This document shows, piece after piece, positions 1 through 9,946 of a stretch of 64,000 nucleotides of DNA. Source of the DNA: Halopseudomonas bauzanensis (GTDB taxonomy: Bacteria > Pseudomonadota > Gammaproteobacteria > Pseudomonadales > Pseudomonadaceae); assembly GCF_900114735.1 (NCBI RefSeq), contig NZ_FOUA01000001.1:1252278-1316277 (forward strand), read 5' to 3'. The notes beneath the pieces were generated by a model. That model had not been told where the DNA came from. It saw only the letters and a program-made list of their open reading frames with translations, and made no database searches. The translations under genes and the position numbers were made by a program. The first letter of the stretch is position 1, and every line of letters starts with the position of its first letter.

Positions 1-1
1 C

Positions 2-1006
2 CTGGTGGATATCTTCGTGCCTGCCTGGGCAGCGGCTCAGGAAGAGTACCTGGCTATCAGTAAGGTAGGCGATGCACAGCTGCTCGCAGCCGCGAAACAA
101 CGGTTACGGCTTGCGGGTATGCCGACAGAAACGATAGAACAGCTGCAAAGAAGCGGCAAGGCACGCCCGGTCTGGACAGTGACAAGCCCAATAGGCGGGA
201 CATTGAAGACGCTGGATGTGCGTCAGGGCATGACCGTACAAGCGGGTGAATCTTTGGCCAGCGTTAATGGGCTGGACACCGTCTGGCTGGAAGTTGCGGT
301 ACCCGAGGCGCAGGTTACAAACCTGGCTCCGGGACAAAGCATCACCGTGCACCTGCCCGCCTTTGCAGGCGAACCGCTTGAAGCAACCATTCAGTCGCTG
401 TTGTCGCAGGCCAATCTGGACAGCAGAACGGTGCGCGTTCGTGCTGAGCTGCCCAATCCCGAGCAACGACTTCGCCCGGGCATGACCGCCGAAGTGACAC
501 TGAACCGGAACATAGAGCATGCGCTGGTCGTTCCTGCGGAAGCGGTTATTCGCACCGGTCGGCGTGCCTTGGTCATGCTGGCTGAAGCAGAGGGACGTTA
601 CCGCCCCATCGAGGTGCGTACCGGGCGCGAGCTCGGCGACAAGACCGAGATACTCGACGGCCTGGAGGCTGGCCAGACAGTCGTCGCCTCTGGCCAGTTT
701 CTGCTCGACTCCGAGGCAAGCCTACGCGGTTTGACCGCGCAAACACTGGAAGACGTTGATCATGCTCATGGGCCAGTCCTGCATGAGGCCGAAGGCGAGG
801 TCGTCGGCCTGGAAGATGGCATGGTTGGCCTGTCGCATGGGCCGTTCAAGACCCTGCATATGCCTGGGATGACCATGGCCTTTCCGGTCGCGGATGCGTC
901 CCTGCTTGAAGGTGTCCAAGTGGGCAGTCGCGTGCGTGTTGCGGTGCGTGAGAGCGACGAGGGACTGATCATTGAACACATCGAAACACTGGAGGCCCCA
1001 GAATGA
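2..1006 (+). CDS. cusB: CusB-type RND efflux periplasmic adaptor with C-terminal CusF-like domain (5' end cut by window)
   Basis: Membrane-fusion adaptor linking a CusA pump to an outer-membrane channel for Cu(I)/Ag(I) export. The reading frame is open to the first base of the window, so the start lies upstream; the GTG at 5 is internal. The visible part holds the barrel-sandwich and beta-barrel regions typical of the family. After an acidic/His linker (DVDHAHG) come about 75 residues resembling CusF, with a Met-rich HMPGMTM segment, so adaptor and metallochaperone are fused. The conserved CusF tryptophan is not seen in this domain. It overlaps the start of cusA by 4 bp, so the two are translationally coupled. 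Identification is secure; the metal is inferred from the CusA partner. Confidence 0.93.
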   Translation: MVDIFVPAWAAAQEEYLAISKVGDAQLLAAAKQRLRLAGMPTETIEQLQRSGKARPVWTVTSPIGGTLKTLDVRQGMTVQAGESLASVNGLDTVWLEVAVPEAQVTNLAPGQSITVHLPAFAGEPLEATIQSLLSQANLDSRTVRVRAELPNPEQRLRPGMTAEVTLNRNIEHALVVPAEAVIRTGRRALVMLAEAEGRYRPIEVRTGRELGDKTEILDGLEAGQTVVASGQFLLDSEASLRGLTAQTLEDVDHAHGPVLHEAEGEVVGLEDGMVGLSHGPFKTLHMPGMTMAFPVADASLLEGVQVGSRVRVAVRESDEGLIIEHIETLEAPE

Positions 1007-4000
1007 TTGCTGTCATTATCCGGTGGTCGGTAGCCAACCGTTTCCTGATCCTGTTAGCCACGCTGTTTTCTGTGGCATGGGGGGTCTGGTCAGTCAAGAA
1101 TACGGCAATGGATGCGCTGCCTGACCTGTCCGATGTTCAGGTCATCATCCGTACGCCCTTTCCGGGGCAGGCGCCACAAATTGTCGAAAATCAGGTGACC
1201 TACCCGCTGACGACAACCATGTTGTCCGTGCCGGGGGCCAAGACTGTTCGTGGCTACTCCTTCTTCGGCGATAGCTTCGTTTACGTCCTGTTCGAGGACG
1301 GCACTGATCTCTATTGGGCTCGCTCACGGGTGCTGGAGTATCTGAGTCAGGTGCAAAGCCGCCTGCCTGCTACCGCCAAGCCCGCTCTGGGGCCTGACGC
1401 TACCGGGGTGGGCTGGATTTACCAGTATGCGCTGGTAGACCGCACGGGAAATCATGACTTGGCCCAATTGCGCTCGCTACAGGACTGGTTCCTACGCTAC
1501 GAGCTCAAGACGTTACCCAATGTGGCGGAAGTAGCGCCCATAGGCGGAATGGTCAAACAATACCAGGTGGTGCTGGATCCGGTGCGCATGGCCAGCAGAG
1601 GGGTGACTCAGCAGCAGATCGTCCAAGCAATTGACGAGGCCAACCGGGAGACGGGCGGTAGTGTCCTGGAGCTCGCGGAAACGGAATTCATGGTGCGTGC
1701 GACGGGATATCTGCAAACTCTGGACGACTTTCGAGTCATCCCCCTGCGCGTCGACAGCGGCGTCCCGGTGACCCTGGGGGACGTAGCACATATCCAGCTC
1801 GGCCCGGAGATGCGTCGTGGTATAGCCGAGCTCGATGGTGAAGGTGAGGTGGTGGGAGGGGTGGTTATCCTGCGTAGCGGCAAGAACGCACGGGAAACCA
1901 TCGCCGCCGTGCAGAACAAACTGGATGAGCTTAAGGCCAGCCTCCCTGAGGGGGTCGAAATCGTCACCACCTATGACCGCAGTCAGCTGATCGATAGTGC
2001 GGTCAAGAACCTGAGCTTCAAACTCATTCTGGAATTCATCATCGTGGCGCTGGTATGTGCGCTGTTTCTCTGGCATTTGCGCTCATCTCTGGTGGCGATT
2101 GTCTCCCTGCCCATCGGCATCCTGATTGCCTTTATCATCATGCAGCGCCAGGGCATCAACGCCAACATCATGTCGCTGGGTGGTATCGCCATTGCGATTG
2201 GCGCCATGGTGGATGCGGCCATCGTAATGGTTGAGAACGCACACAAACATATCGAAAGCTGGCACCGAAAACATCCTGACGCCACCTTGAAAGGCGAGGC
2301 GCACTGGAAGGTGATCACCGAGGCGGCCGTCGAGGTTGGGCCAGCGCTGTTTTTCTGTCTGCTGATCATTACGCTTTCGTTCATCCCGGTGTTTACCCTC
2401 GAAGCTCAGGAAGGCCGGTTGTTTGGCCCGCTGGCTTTCACCAAAACCTATGCGATGGCCGCGGCTGCCGGCTTAGCCGTCACCCTGGTGCCGGTGCTGA
2501 TGGGGTATTGGATTCGCGGGAAAATCCCCGACGAACACCGTAACCCGCTCAATCGAGGCCTCATCAAGATATATGAGCCCGTGCTCGACGCAGTGCTACG
2601 CTGGCCAAAAACAACCCTGGGGGTCGCCGTTCTGGTCTTTCTGACTGGTTTATGGCCTGCGTCTCAGCTGGGCGGCGAGTTCCTGCCACGCATGGACGAA
2701 GGCGACCTGCTGTACATGCCTACGGCGCTTCCCGGATTATCCGCAGCCAAAGCATCGGAGCTATTGCAGCAGACGAACCGGCTGATCAAAACAGTCCCGG
2801 AAGTGGCGCGGGTATTCGGCAAAGCCGGCCGCGCCGACTCAGCCACCGACCCGGCGCCGCTGGAAATGTTTGAAACAACTATCCAGTTCAAGCCCAGGGA
2901 CGAATGGCGGCCAGGCATGACCTCTGAAAAGCTGGTGGAGGAGCTGGATCAGGCAGTACAGGTACCCGGCCTGGCTAACCTCTGGATACCACCGATACGT
3001 AACCGCATCGACATGCTCGCAACGGGTATCAAAAGCCCGATAGGCGTAAAAGTGTATGGCACTGATCTGGCGCAGATTGAAAAAACCACCCAGGCAATTG
3101 AGGACATAGCCAAAACGATACCGGGTGTCACCCTGTCGTTGGCGGAAAGACTGACCGGTGGACGCTACATCGATGTGGATATTGATCGGCAGGCGGCTGC
3201 ACGTTACGGCCTGAATATCGCTGACGTGCAGGCCATAGTCGCAGGCGCTATCGGTGGGGAAACTATTAGTCAAACCGTCGAAGGGCTCGCCAGATACCCC
3301 ATCAACCTCCGTTACGGGCGCGAATGGCGCGACTCAATCAGCACCTTGCGTGAGCTCCCGATATTCACGCCCCAAGGCGCGCAGATCACCCTGGGCACCG
3401 TTGCCAACATCCAGGTGGTTGATGGGCCGCCGATGCTCAACAGTGAAAACGCCAGATTATCAGGTGTGGTTTACATTGACGCGCGCGGTCGGGACATGGC
3501 TGCAGTGGTCAGCGACCTGAAAGACAGGATCAACGAGAGTGTCGAGCTCGGAGCCGGCATGAGTATCAACTACTCGGGCCAATTTGAATTCATGGAGCGG
3601 GCCAATGCCAAGCTGAAGCTGGTGGTACCCGCCACGATGCTGATCATCTTTGTACTGCTCTACCTGATATTTTCACGTATTGGCGAAGCAATGCTGATCA
3701 TGGTGACCTTGCCTTTCGCTCTCACCGGTGGCGTCTGGTTCCTGTACCTTCTGGATTATCACTTTTCCATTTCCGCTGGCGTCGGCTTTATCGCCCTGGC
3801 GGGCGTGTCAGCAGAATTCGGCGTGATCATGCTCCTTTATCTGAAGAACGCCTGGGTTGAAAGACAGGAAAAAGGCGCACAGGGCGAAGCCGATCTACTG
3901 GATGCCATTCATGAAGGGGCCGTACAACGGGTACGCCCGAAGGCCATGACAGTTGCGGTCATTATCGCGGGATTATTGCCCATCCTGCTGGGCAGCGGCA

Positions 4001-4161
4001 CCGGTAGCGAAATCATGAGCCGTATTGCCGCCCCGATGGTAGGAGGGATGATCACCGCGCCCCTGCTGTCCCTGTTTGTACTGCCGGCGGCTTATTTGTT
4101 AATGCACCGCAAGCGCTCACGACGCTTAACAACACAACCGACCAAAATTGGAGAAAATTGA
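1003..4161 (+). CDS. cusA: CusA-type Cu(I)/Ag(I) RND efflux pump
   Basis: Inner-membrane proton-driven pump of the heavy-metal-efflux RND family, 1052 residues, full length. The fourth transmembrane helix carries the monovalent-metal signature [13 protein letters not shown], unlike the DFGxxVDG signature of divalent-cation pumps. The methionines known to relay copper in E. coli CusA have counterparts in the contexts LLYMP, PLEMFE and RIDMLATG. The start overlaps cusB and the stop overlaps the cusF start (TGATG), giving one tight operon. No cusC outer-membrane gene is visible; it may lie upstream of the window. Confidence 0.96.
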   Translation: MIAVIIRWSVANRFLILLATLFSVAWGVWSVKNTAMDALPDLSDVQVIIRTPFPGQAPQIVENQVTYPLTTTMLSVPGAKTVRGYSFFGDSFVYVLFEDGTDLYWARSRVLEYLSQVQSRLPATAKPALGPDATGVGWIYQYALVDRTGNHDLAQLRSLQDWFLRYELKTLPNVAEVAPIGGMVKQYQVVLDPVRMASRGVTQQQIVQAIDEANRETGGSVLELAETEFMVRATGYLQTLDDFRVIPLRVDSGVPVTLGDVAHIQLGPEMRRGIAELDGEGEVVGGVVILRSGKNARETIAAVQNKLDELKASLPEGVEIVTTYDRSQLIDSAVKNLSFKLILEFIIVALVCALFLWHLRSSLVAIVSLPIGILIAFIIMQRQGINANIMSLGGIAIAIGAMVDAAIVMVENAHKHIESWHRKHPDATLKGEAHWKVITEAAVEVGPALFFCLLIITLSFIPVFTLEAQEGRLFGPLAFTKTYAMAAAAGLAVTLVPVLMGYWIRGKIPDEHRNPLNRGLIKIYEPVLDAVLRWPKTTLGVAVLVFLTGLWPASQLGGEFLPRMDEGDLLYMPTALPGLSAAKASELLQQTNRLIKTVPEVARVFGKAGRADSATDPAPLEMFETTIQFKPRDEWRPGMTSEKLVEELDQAVQVPGLANLWIPPIRNRIDMLATGIKSPIGVKVYGTDLAQIEKTTQAIEDIAKTIPGVTLSLAERLTGGRYIDVDIDRQAAARYGLNIADVQAIVAGAIGGETISQTVEGLARYPINLRYGREWRDSISTLRELPIFTPQGAQITLGTVANIQVVDGPPMLNSENARLSGVVYIDARGRDMAAVVSDLKDRINESVELGAGMSINYSGQFEFMERANAKLKLVVPATMLIIFVLLYLIFSRIGEAMLIMVTLPFALTGGVWFLYLLDYHFSISAGVGFIALAGVSAEFGVIMLLYLKNAWVERQEKGAQGEADLLDAIHEGAVQRVRPKAMTVAVIIAGLLPILLGSGTGSEIMSRIAAPMVGGMITAPLLSLFVLPAAYLLMHRKRSRRLTTQPTKIGEN

Positions 4162-4505
4162 TGAGACTCATATCTGCAAGTATCGCGATGCTATTGTTAA
4201 CGCCTGTTGCTGCCACAGCTGCGGAGCAACCAGGACATAACAATCACATGAATCATAACGCGATGAGTCAAAGAGCACCCGCAGAAACCGCAATTGCCAC
4301 CGGCACGGTTAAAAAGATTAATCTGGAAAGCGGAATGATGGTGATCGCCCATGATCCCGTTGAATCCTTGGGCTGGCCGTCGATGACCATGAGCTTCAAA
4401 GCTTCGCCTGATCTAATGCAAGACCTGAAGGAAGGCGATGTGATCGAGTTCGAATTCACATCCAGCGGCATGCATTCGACCATAATCAGTAAAGATAAAA
4501 TGTAA
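4161..4505 (+). CDS. cusF: CusF-type periplasmic copper/silver chaperone
   Basis: Small periplasmic metallochaperone that hands Cu(I)/Ag(I) to the Cus pump, 114 residues. The N-terminus is a clear signal peptide ending near VAATAAE, followed by a His/Met-rich stretch (HNNHMNHNAM). The CusF metal site is intact: the His in VIAHDP, the Trp in LGWPSMTMSF and the two following Met. The ATG at 4161 overlaps the cusA stop; an upstream TTG at 4158 is less likely. A GC-rich stem-loop follows the gene. Confidence 0.93.
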   Translation: MRLISASIAMLLLTPVAATAAEQPGHNNHMNHNAMSQRAPAETAIATGTVKKINLESGMMVIAHDPVESLGWPSMTMSFKASPDLMQDLKEGDVIEFEFTSSGMHSTIISKDKM

Positions 4506-4515
4506 GCGAGAAAAA

Positions 4516-4539
4516 GCGGCCGTCATTGATGGCGGCCGC
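4516..4539. terminator. GC-rich stem-loop after cusF
   Basis: GCGGCCG and CGGCCGC arms around a 10-base loop, directly after the cusF stop and before the convergent cytochrome gene. There is no long T run on either side, so terminator is the most likely but not certain role. Confidence 0.5.
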
Positions 4540-4569
4540 GATTTCAACCGCCTCGTTGTGACGAATCAG

Positions 4570-5043
4570 TTATTCCTGGTGAAAAGCAGGGAAACGCTTG
4601 GCGGCGTGGTCGGTATGGCATGCAACACACGCGTTTAACATCTGCGAAAATATCTCGCGTTGCTCGGCTTTGTTCCCCACACGTGCCGCTTCGGCCAGCG
4701 TCGCGCTCATTTTATGAAGTGCTTCATCCTTTCTTAAAAACTCGTCTGACGCAGTGCTGATCAACGCTTGCTGCTGCTCTTCTGTCAGCTCTTGCGCAAG
4801 AATAAAGCTGTCGTGAATTTGCTGGGCCTCCCGAGCGACAACCTCATCTTCTCCCCTCACCATGGCGTCGGTAATGGTTTGCGTAGAACCTAGAATGGCT
4901 ATCATTTCCTGTATCAAAAGTACGCGCACATCTATAGGGAGTTCAGAGCCTATATCTTCCTGTGCGCTAACAGTTGTGCTCAGAGAGCTTACGCAAAAAA
5001 AAATGAAGAACATTGATTTCTTCAGGCGTGATCGATTTATCAT
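4570..5043 (-). CDS. Periplasmic c-type cytochrome, cytochrome c'/c556-like
   Basis: Exported single-haem protein. The N-terminus has basic residues then a hydrophobic core ending in TTVSAQE (signal peptide). The body is mostly alpha-helical and the single haem motif CVACH sits near the C-terminus (NACVACHTDHAAKRF), the arrangement of the four-helix cytochrome c'/c556 family. I chose the ATG at 5043 for the better signal-peptide start; an upstream ATG at 5064 is possible. It is convergent with cusF, and its role in metal handling is only inferred from position. Confidence 0.75.
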   Translation of the reverse strand: MINRSRLKKSMFFIFFCVSSLSTTVSAQEDIGSELPIDVRVLLIQEMIAILGSTQTITDAMVRGEDEVVAREAQQIHDSFILAQELTEEQQQALISTASDEFLRKDEALHKMSATLAEAARVGNKAEQREIFSQMLNACVACHTDHAAKRFPAFHQE

Positions 5044-5192
5044 TATGTTAGGTCTCTTTGACATGGAACGGAGGATCAGATATTACTGCAATCACACCTT
5101 AGTCCCTGCTATCAGGCTCATCAAGCAGTCCTTTGTAGTGTCAGACCGCTTATTACTTAAATTAATCAGCACCCAAACAAAGAACCAAGCCC

Positions 5193-5519
5193 TCAATTAT
5201 TGCCTGGACATAACGTACCAGAGGTACGATACTCCAGAATGCGCAACTCGCCACTAGAATCTTTATATGCCATCTGCGCTGGCATCACACCACAACCTAT
5301 ATTTCTCGAGGTGAGGTGTAGCACCTTCTCTACGTCAAGCTTCATTCCGTATTGGTAATGCTCTGTTACCGGTGGATTTTTACCAATTGACAAGGCATAT
5401 TCGCGCCATTTCATCTCATTTTTTCTTATCATTTCACCATAAACAGGATCAATAATCCCCTCCGCCATCACTAGAGAAGAAAAAAACATAATAGAAATAG
5501 CGGCAATCTTATTTTTCAT
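5193..5519 (-). CDS. DUF2790 secreted protein, copy 1
   Basis: 108-residue exported protein: signal peptide MKNKIAAISIMFFSSLVMAE, then a conserved core with YGMKLDVEKVLHLTS, GCGVMPAQMAYKDSSGE and LEYRTSGTLCPG. These match the DUF2790 family, found mainly in Pseudomonas and often next to copper genes; its biochemical function is unknown. Two conserved Cys (GCGV, TLCPG) could form a disulfide or bind metal. It is transcribed divergently from the PtrA-like gene at 5746, across a region with two copper-box-like palindromes. A second copy lies at 19368-19703. The ATG at 5519 is chosen because it begins the signal peptide. Confidence 0.85.
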   Translation of the reverse strand: MKNKIAAISIMFFSSLVMAEGIIDPVYGEMIRKNEMKWREYALSIGKNPPVTEHYQYGMKLDVEKVLHLTSRNIGCGVMPAQMAYKDSSGELRILEYRTSGTLCPGNN

Positions 5520-5594
5520 TCCTATGACCCCGTCACGTTTAAATTTAGTGGGATAAATGATGCCATACGAACCTGTCATTAGAATGAAAGACAC

Positions 5595-5669
5595 ATTACA
5601 AAATTGCAATCTTCCATATGCTTTGAATGTGCCAGCATCAATAAGTCGCAATTATTACATAATTGTAAT
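5595..5669. promoter_or_regulatory. Two copper-box-like palindromes in a divergent promoter
   Basis: ATTACATAATTGTAAT (5654-5669) is a perfect ATTACA-N4-TGTAAT palindrome, and ATTACAAAATTGCAAT (5595-5610) is a one-mismatch copy. They resemble the binding sites of CusR/CopR-type regulators, and the copR-like gene is nearby. They sit between the divergent DUF2790 and PtrA-like genes. Similar boxes occur before copRS (6223) and the second gene pair (19774, 19819). CopR control is inferred. Confidence 0.65.
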
Positions 5670-5745
5670 TTAGCCGTCATCTTGCGTTCAGGTTTCTCAA
5701 TTTATGATTAGTATGCCCGCCTGACCTATAGCCTAAGGTATATCT

Positions 5746-5967
5746 ATGAAAACTATCGTCACTATTTTTACTCTCATTTTCGCTCTCAACTTCGCCGCTA
5801 CGGTACATGCAGAGGATGGAAGCATGCGCTATAGGGAGATGGTGGAGAAACTGCGTGAACAAAATAAAGAGCGAAGAGAAGCAGAACAAGAACAAGAACA
5901 AGAGAATGAAAAACAGGTAAATCAGACTAAAAAACAAGAACCAGTCTCAAAAAATGATAAAAAGTGA
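5746..5967 (+). CDS. PtrA-like small exported protein, copy 1
   Basis: 73-residue protein with a clean signal peptide ending VHAED. The mature part starts EDGSMRYREM and continues as a highly charged, Glu/Gln/Lys-rich helix. The start of the mature part resembles the AE-x-GS-x-R pattern of PtrA N-terminal-domain proteins, small copper-inducible Pseudomonas proteins encoded beside copRS. The location, beside a copRS pair and behind copper-box-like sites, agrees. Copy 2 is at 19918-20139, nearly identical through the EDGSMRYR core and diverged in the tail. The molecular function is not established from sequence. Confidence 0.7.
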   Translation: MKTIVTIFTLIFALNFAATVHAEDGSMRYREMVEKLREQNKERREAEQEQEQENEKQVNQTKKQEPVSKNDKK

Positions 5968-6000
5968 CAAATACGCGCTGTACCACCCCGAGGATCTCAG

Positions 6001-6037
6001 CCCAGCCAGTGTTTTGTATTCACTAGCTGGGCGATTT
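6001..6037 (+). terminator. Stem-loop terminator after the PtrA-like gene
   Basis: Arms CCCAGCCAGTG and CACTAGCTGGG (one mismatch) around a 9-base loop, followed by a short T run (GCGATTTT). Confidence 0.6.
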
Positions 6038-6222
6038 TACGCTCAAACCCAGCCCCGTAACACGCCGATGCCTGGCTTGATCGCCTTTACGCTGATGGAA
6101 AAGCACATCATTACCCTCTTGGACAAATAAGCATTCCCATCAACTAATTCCCTGTCGGCGCCGAGATCCCGCACCGCTCCGCCACCTCTCGTGCGAGCAC
6201 TGATGCTGCTGCCCGCCCAAAA

Positions 6223-6238
6223 ATGACAAAATCGTAAT
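6223..6238. promoter_or_regulatory. Copper-box-like site upstream of copRS
   Basis: ATGACAAAATCGTAAT fits the same two-half-site pattern as the boxes at 5595-5669. It lies about 190 bases before the copR start, with a CATAAT hexamer at 6271 that could be a -10 element. Autoregulation of copRS is inferred. Apart from this and the preceding terminator, the 5968-6425 gap shows no gene I can support. Confidence 0.5.
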
Positions 6239-6425
6239 TTAACGTTAACTTTACCGTCAGCCCTCGCGTGCATAATGGGTAATTACTGCGAAGCTCAGTG
6301 TGCCTACCCATAGCCGAGATGTAGCGAAGAATAAATGCGAGAAGCTATAGAAAACATGGAAATCAAAAGAAAACTCAAACTGTTAGATTGCGCGGCATGA
6401 CTGAAACCATAACCAAGGTATACTG

Positions 6426-7100
6426 ATGAGAGTCCTGATTATTGAAGACGAGGTTAAAACAGCGGAATATCTCTACCAAGGGCTAAGCGAAAGTGGCTAC
6501 ACCGTTGAAGTGGCCTTGAATGGTATTGACGGCCTTCACATATTTAAAAACCATGATTTCAACCTGGTTATTTTGGATGTCAATTTGCCCGGTGCAGATG
6601 GATGGTCTGTATTAAAAGAAATACGCCGAACAAGCGACGCCCGTGTGATGATGTTAACTGCTAGCGGAAGGCTTACAAGCAAAGTAAAAGGTCTCGACTT
6701 AGGTGCCGATGACTACCTTGTAAAGCCTTTCGAATTTCCAGAGCTACTTGCAAGAATTAGATCCCTCTTAAGAAGAAGTGAAAAAATAATTGAGAACGAT
6801 GCTTTAATTGTTGCTGATCTGACGCTTGACCACATCGGCCATCGCGCATATCGAGCCGGTTCACGTATCGACCTGACTGGAAAGGAATTTTCTCTACTGC
6901 AACTGCTGATGCGTAACCCAGGCGTTGTTATGACCCGCACTCAAATAACATCCTTGGTCTGGGACATAAATTTTGATTGTGATACGAATGTGGTGGATGT
7001 ATTCATTCGCAGGCTTCGTGCAAAAATTGATGAACCCTTCGATAAGAAGCTTATTCATACTTTACGTGGGGTTGGATATGTTCTTGAGGACAGAGGATGA
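6426..7100 (+). CDS. copR: CopR/CusR-type OmpR-family response regulator
   Basis: 224 residues: a receiver domain with the phospho-acceptor Asp in LVILDVNLPGADGW and the conserved Lys in DDYLVKPF, then an OmpR-type winged helix ending GVGYVLEDRG. It overlaps the downstream kinase gene by 4 bp. Context (cus operon, DUF2790/PtrA-like pair, copper boxes) points to copper control. It is slightly AT-richer than the neighbouring czc genes. Confidence 0.85.
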   Translation: MRVLIIEDEVKTAEYLYQGLSESGYTVEVALNGIDGLHIFKNHDFNLVILDVNLPGADGWSVLKEIRRTSDARVMMLTASGRLTSKVKGLDLGADDYLVKPFEFPELLARIRSLLRRSEKIIENDALIVADLTLDHIGHRAYRAGSRIDLTGKEFSLLQLLMRNPGVVMTRTQITSLVWDINFDCDTNVVDVFIRRLRAKIDEPFDKKLIHTLRGVGYVLEDRG

Positions 7101-8494
7101 GTAAGCCGCTCAGCCTGTCACTACGTATAGGGCTCTCCGTCAGTATAATGGGATCGGCATTAGTCGTTCTTATTTTCAGCCAGTCTTGGTTTACTTTACG
7201 CACTCAATTAGAAGTAATTGCCGAGTCCAAGCTGGCACAAAAACTTGGACAAATAGAGCACAGTGTATTAGAAGCTGGCCCAGCGTCGATCGATGAAATC
7301 GATCCACACATGGTGGATGACCTGATTTCTGGGCATACAGATATGAGTTTAATGGTCTGTAATGCTGAGCTGTCCGGTAGCCCGATATTTACTGTTGGTT
7401 TAATACCCGCAGCGATAGAAAACACTATATCATGCAACAAGAACTCAGATTTTTACCAAAAACACTTCGATAAATCCGGAGTAAACTCTTTAGTTGCACA
7501 TACCAGCATACGAATTCCTGTAAGCGGAGAAGCAATACGGTTGATTCTAATCAGCGATCGTGCAGAAGATCTTTATTTGCTCGCTGCGTACCGAAAATCA
7601 ACTTTAATAGCTATACCAATTTTCCTAATCATTATCGGGATGGGTGCATGGTGGATCGCGAAGCGCGGACTGGCTCCTCTAAACACATTTAGAAGCTTAA
7701 CATCTGCTGTTACTACAAGTGAGCTAAAAGGAAGGATTGAATGCCAGGACCTCCCGTTCGAGCTTAACGAGCTTGCCGATAGCGTGAACCTCATGCTGGA
7801 GCGGCTCGAAGATGGAGTGAAGCAGCTAGCGGACTTTTCCGATAACTTAGCCCATGAGTTGCGTTCACCCATAACAAACCTCATGGGAAAAGCGCAAGTG
7901 GCACTATCGAAAAACAGAACCTCCGATCAGTATAAAGAAACACTAGAGTCTTGTGTTGAAGAGCTTGAACGTGTGTCTCGTATTGTCTCAGACATGCTTT
8001 ATCTTGCACAAACAACTCAAGCAGATAGCGCTGCCTCTGAAAGCCTATCACTAAACAAAGAAGCCAACCACATTGTTAACCTATTCAACGCTATCGCGGA
8101 AGAAAAGAGAGTGAGACTGTCAGTGGTGGGAGACGATTTTATTCTGGGTGATAAGCTCATGATACAGAGAGCCATCTCCAACCTATTATCGAACGCTATA
8201 AGACACGCTCCCGTAGATAGTTCTGTACCTATAGAAATAATAAGCCAGAGCAACCAAGCATTTCTATCTATAAGCAACAGTGGCCCAGGCATACCCACTC
8301 AACACTTACACAAAATATTCGAACGTTTTTATCGTGTTGATAGCGGTCGCTCCCGTGCTGAAGGCGGAATAGGTCTTGGCTTGGCCATGGTTCGTACAAT
8401 TATGGAGTTCCACCACGGGACTGTAACAGTTGAATCAGATATTCAGGGCCCTACAAAGTTTACATTAACGTTTCGGAAAATAAATCATGACTGA
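7097..8494 (+). CDS. copS: CopS/CusS-type heavy-metal sensor histidine kinase
   Basis: 465 residues, membrane-bound. Two transmembrane helices (about residues 10-30 and 165-185) flank a periplasmic sensor. A HAMP-like region follows, then the H-box (NLAHELRSPITNL), the N-box (ISNLLSNAIRHAP) and a glycine box (GIGLGLAM). It partners the regulator at 6426, whose stop it overlaps. The sensed metal is inferred to be Cu/Ag from the neighbours. Confidence 0.85.
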   Translation: MSKPLSLSLRIGLSVSIMGSALVVLIFSQSWFTLRTQLEVIAESKLAQKLGQIEHSVLEAGPASIDEIDPHMVDDLISGHTDMSLMVCNAELSGSPIFTVGLIPAAIENTISCNKNSDFYQKHFDKSGVNSLVAHTSIRIPVSGEAIRLILISDRAEDLYLLAAYRKSTLIAIPIFLIIIGMGAWWIAKRGLAPLNTFRSLTSAVTTSELKGRIECQDLPFELNELADSVNLMLERLEDGVKQLADFSDNLAHELRSPITNLMGKAQVALSKNRTSDQYKETLESCVEELERVSRIVSDMLYLAQTTQADSAASESLSLNKEANHIVNLFNAIAEEKRVRLSVVGDDFILGDKLMIQRAISNLLSNAIRHAPVDSSVPIEIISQSNQAFLSISNSGPGIPTQHLHKIFERFYRVDSGRSRAEGGIGLGLAMVRTIMEFHHGTVTVESDIQGPTKFTLTFRKINHD

Positions 8495-8681
8495 CGCATC
8501 TGCCCAAGCTGCAATCTTTATGGATTGTTTTTGTACACTTATCCCGAGAAAGCGTCCGCCGAAATCATTATTATTATTTTGAATTAGAAAATTAAAACCT
8601 CTGTTTATTAGCTGAAGATATACTTGCATCCATATTTTATTTAATACTCGTTGGCTACACCACGAGCATCCTTCAACTACT

Positions 8682-8695
8682 AGCCTCGAGAGGCT
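8682..8695. promoter_or_regulatory. Dyad over the ribosome-binding site of czcC
   Basis: AGCCTCGAGAGGCT is a perfect palindrome just before the czcC ATG at 8699 and includes the GAGAGG Shine-Dalgarno-like sequence. It could be an operator or an RNA hairpin limiting translation. The rest of the AT-rich 8495-8698 gap holds nothing else I can name. Confidence 0.35.
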
Positions 8696-8698
8696 CAT

Positions 8699-9946
8699 AT
8701 GTCTTTGATATTTAGCCGCCCCTTATTCTTGGTTGGCTTTACCGCAGCTGCGGCGTTTACATTGGCTCCTTCCGCTCTCGCAGAGCCAGCCCCTACTTAT
8801 GAGGCCCTGCTTGAAAAACTTGACCAGAACCCTCTGTCAATTGAAAGCATGGCGGCTCATGAGGCTGCCGAGGGGCGGGCGCTTCAGGCACACGCTCGGC
8901 CAAATCCAACCATATCTCTGGAGGCCGAGAACGCCTATGGAAGCGGGCCTTTTAACGGGTACGATGCCGCCGACACTACCTTCTCGATCAGCCAACCATT
9001 GGAGCTATGGGGACAGCGGGGTGCTCGCATAGATGCGGCACAAGCCCAAGTTGAGGTGACAGGTATACGCCGAGACCAAATGCGCTGGGTTCTTTCCGCA
9101 AACCTAGCCCAGGCCTACGCAGAAGCTGAAGCTGCTTCGTTGCGTTACGACTTGGCTGCACAAGCTTTATCGTTGACCCAAGCAGATGCTGAGGCGGTAT
9201 TAGCACTGATCGATAAAGGCAGAGAAGCCGCGCTACGAGGCGTTCAAGCCGAGAGCGAAGTGGAGGCTGCCCGCGCAAATGTGGACGTGGCACGCGCCAA
9301 CCGTGAAGCGGCCTTCGGGCGCCTTTCGGCACTGTCAATGCTGGCCGAGCCGATCACCTCTATTGGCGACGACCTTTTAAATCGCGTTCCTCAGTCTATC
9401 ACTTCGGAGCCCCGGGAGCTCCCCGCCGTAAAGGTTGCGAAAGCGGAGCTTGATGCAGCAGAACGTCAAGTCAATGTGGAGCGGCTTCGAGCCCGTCCGG
9501 ACGTAACAGCCGCATTTGGTGTACGACGTTTTGAGGAGTATCGCGCTGAGGCACTCGCATTCGGAGTCAGTGTCACGCTCCCTTTGTTTGATAGAAATAC
9601 TGGCGCTATTAGCGCAGCACGTGCCGAACAAAGGGCTGCGGAAGCAAGATTAACCAGCCAAGAATGGGCCGCCCAAGCCGAGCGCAGGGCGGCTCAATCT
9701 AGTCTGGATGCTTCCATCAGCCGAACCGCCGCTGCAGATGCTGGCGAAGTCGCAGCGGAAGAAGCATATCGACTGGCTCGCATTGGGTTCGATGCTGGAC
9801 GTATATCACAACTGGAACTGAGAAGCTCCCGGGCGGCGCTTATCGCAGCAGGCAATAACGCCGTAGATGCGCGACTAGCGCGCGCGCTTGCAGAAATAGC
9901 TTTGGCACGACTGGTTGGTCGTGCCCCCTTTGTGGAAACATTCTAA
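8699..9946 (+). CDS. czcC: CzcC-type TolC-family outer-membrane channel
   Basis: 415 residues. A signal peptide (ending PSALAEPAP) is followed by a long, Ala/Glu-rich coiled-coil body with the two repeated TolC-family halves. It is the outer-membrane duct of an RND tripartite pump. The last base overlaps the start of the adaptor gene (TAATG), and the pump gene follows, so this is the first gene of a czcCBA operon. Confidence 0.9.
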   Translation: MSLIFSRPLFLVGFTAAAAFTLAPSALAEPAPTYEALLEKLDQNPLSIESMAAHEAAEGRALQAHARPNPTISLEAENAYGSGPFNGYDAADTTFSISQPLELWGQRGARIDAAQAQVEVTGIRRDQMRWVLSANLAQAYAEAEAASLRYDLAAQALSLTQADAEAVLALIDKGREAALRGVQAESEVEAARANVDVARANREAAFGRLSALSMLAEPITSIGDDLLNRVPQSITSEPRELPAVKVAKAELDAAERQVNVERLRARPDVTAAFGVRRFEEYRAEALAFGVSVTLPLFDRNTGAISAARAEQRAAEARLTSQEWAAQAERRAAQSSLDASISRTAAADAGEVAAEEAYRLARIGFDAGRISQLELRSSRAALIAAGNNAVDARLARALAEIALARLVGRAPFVETF

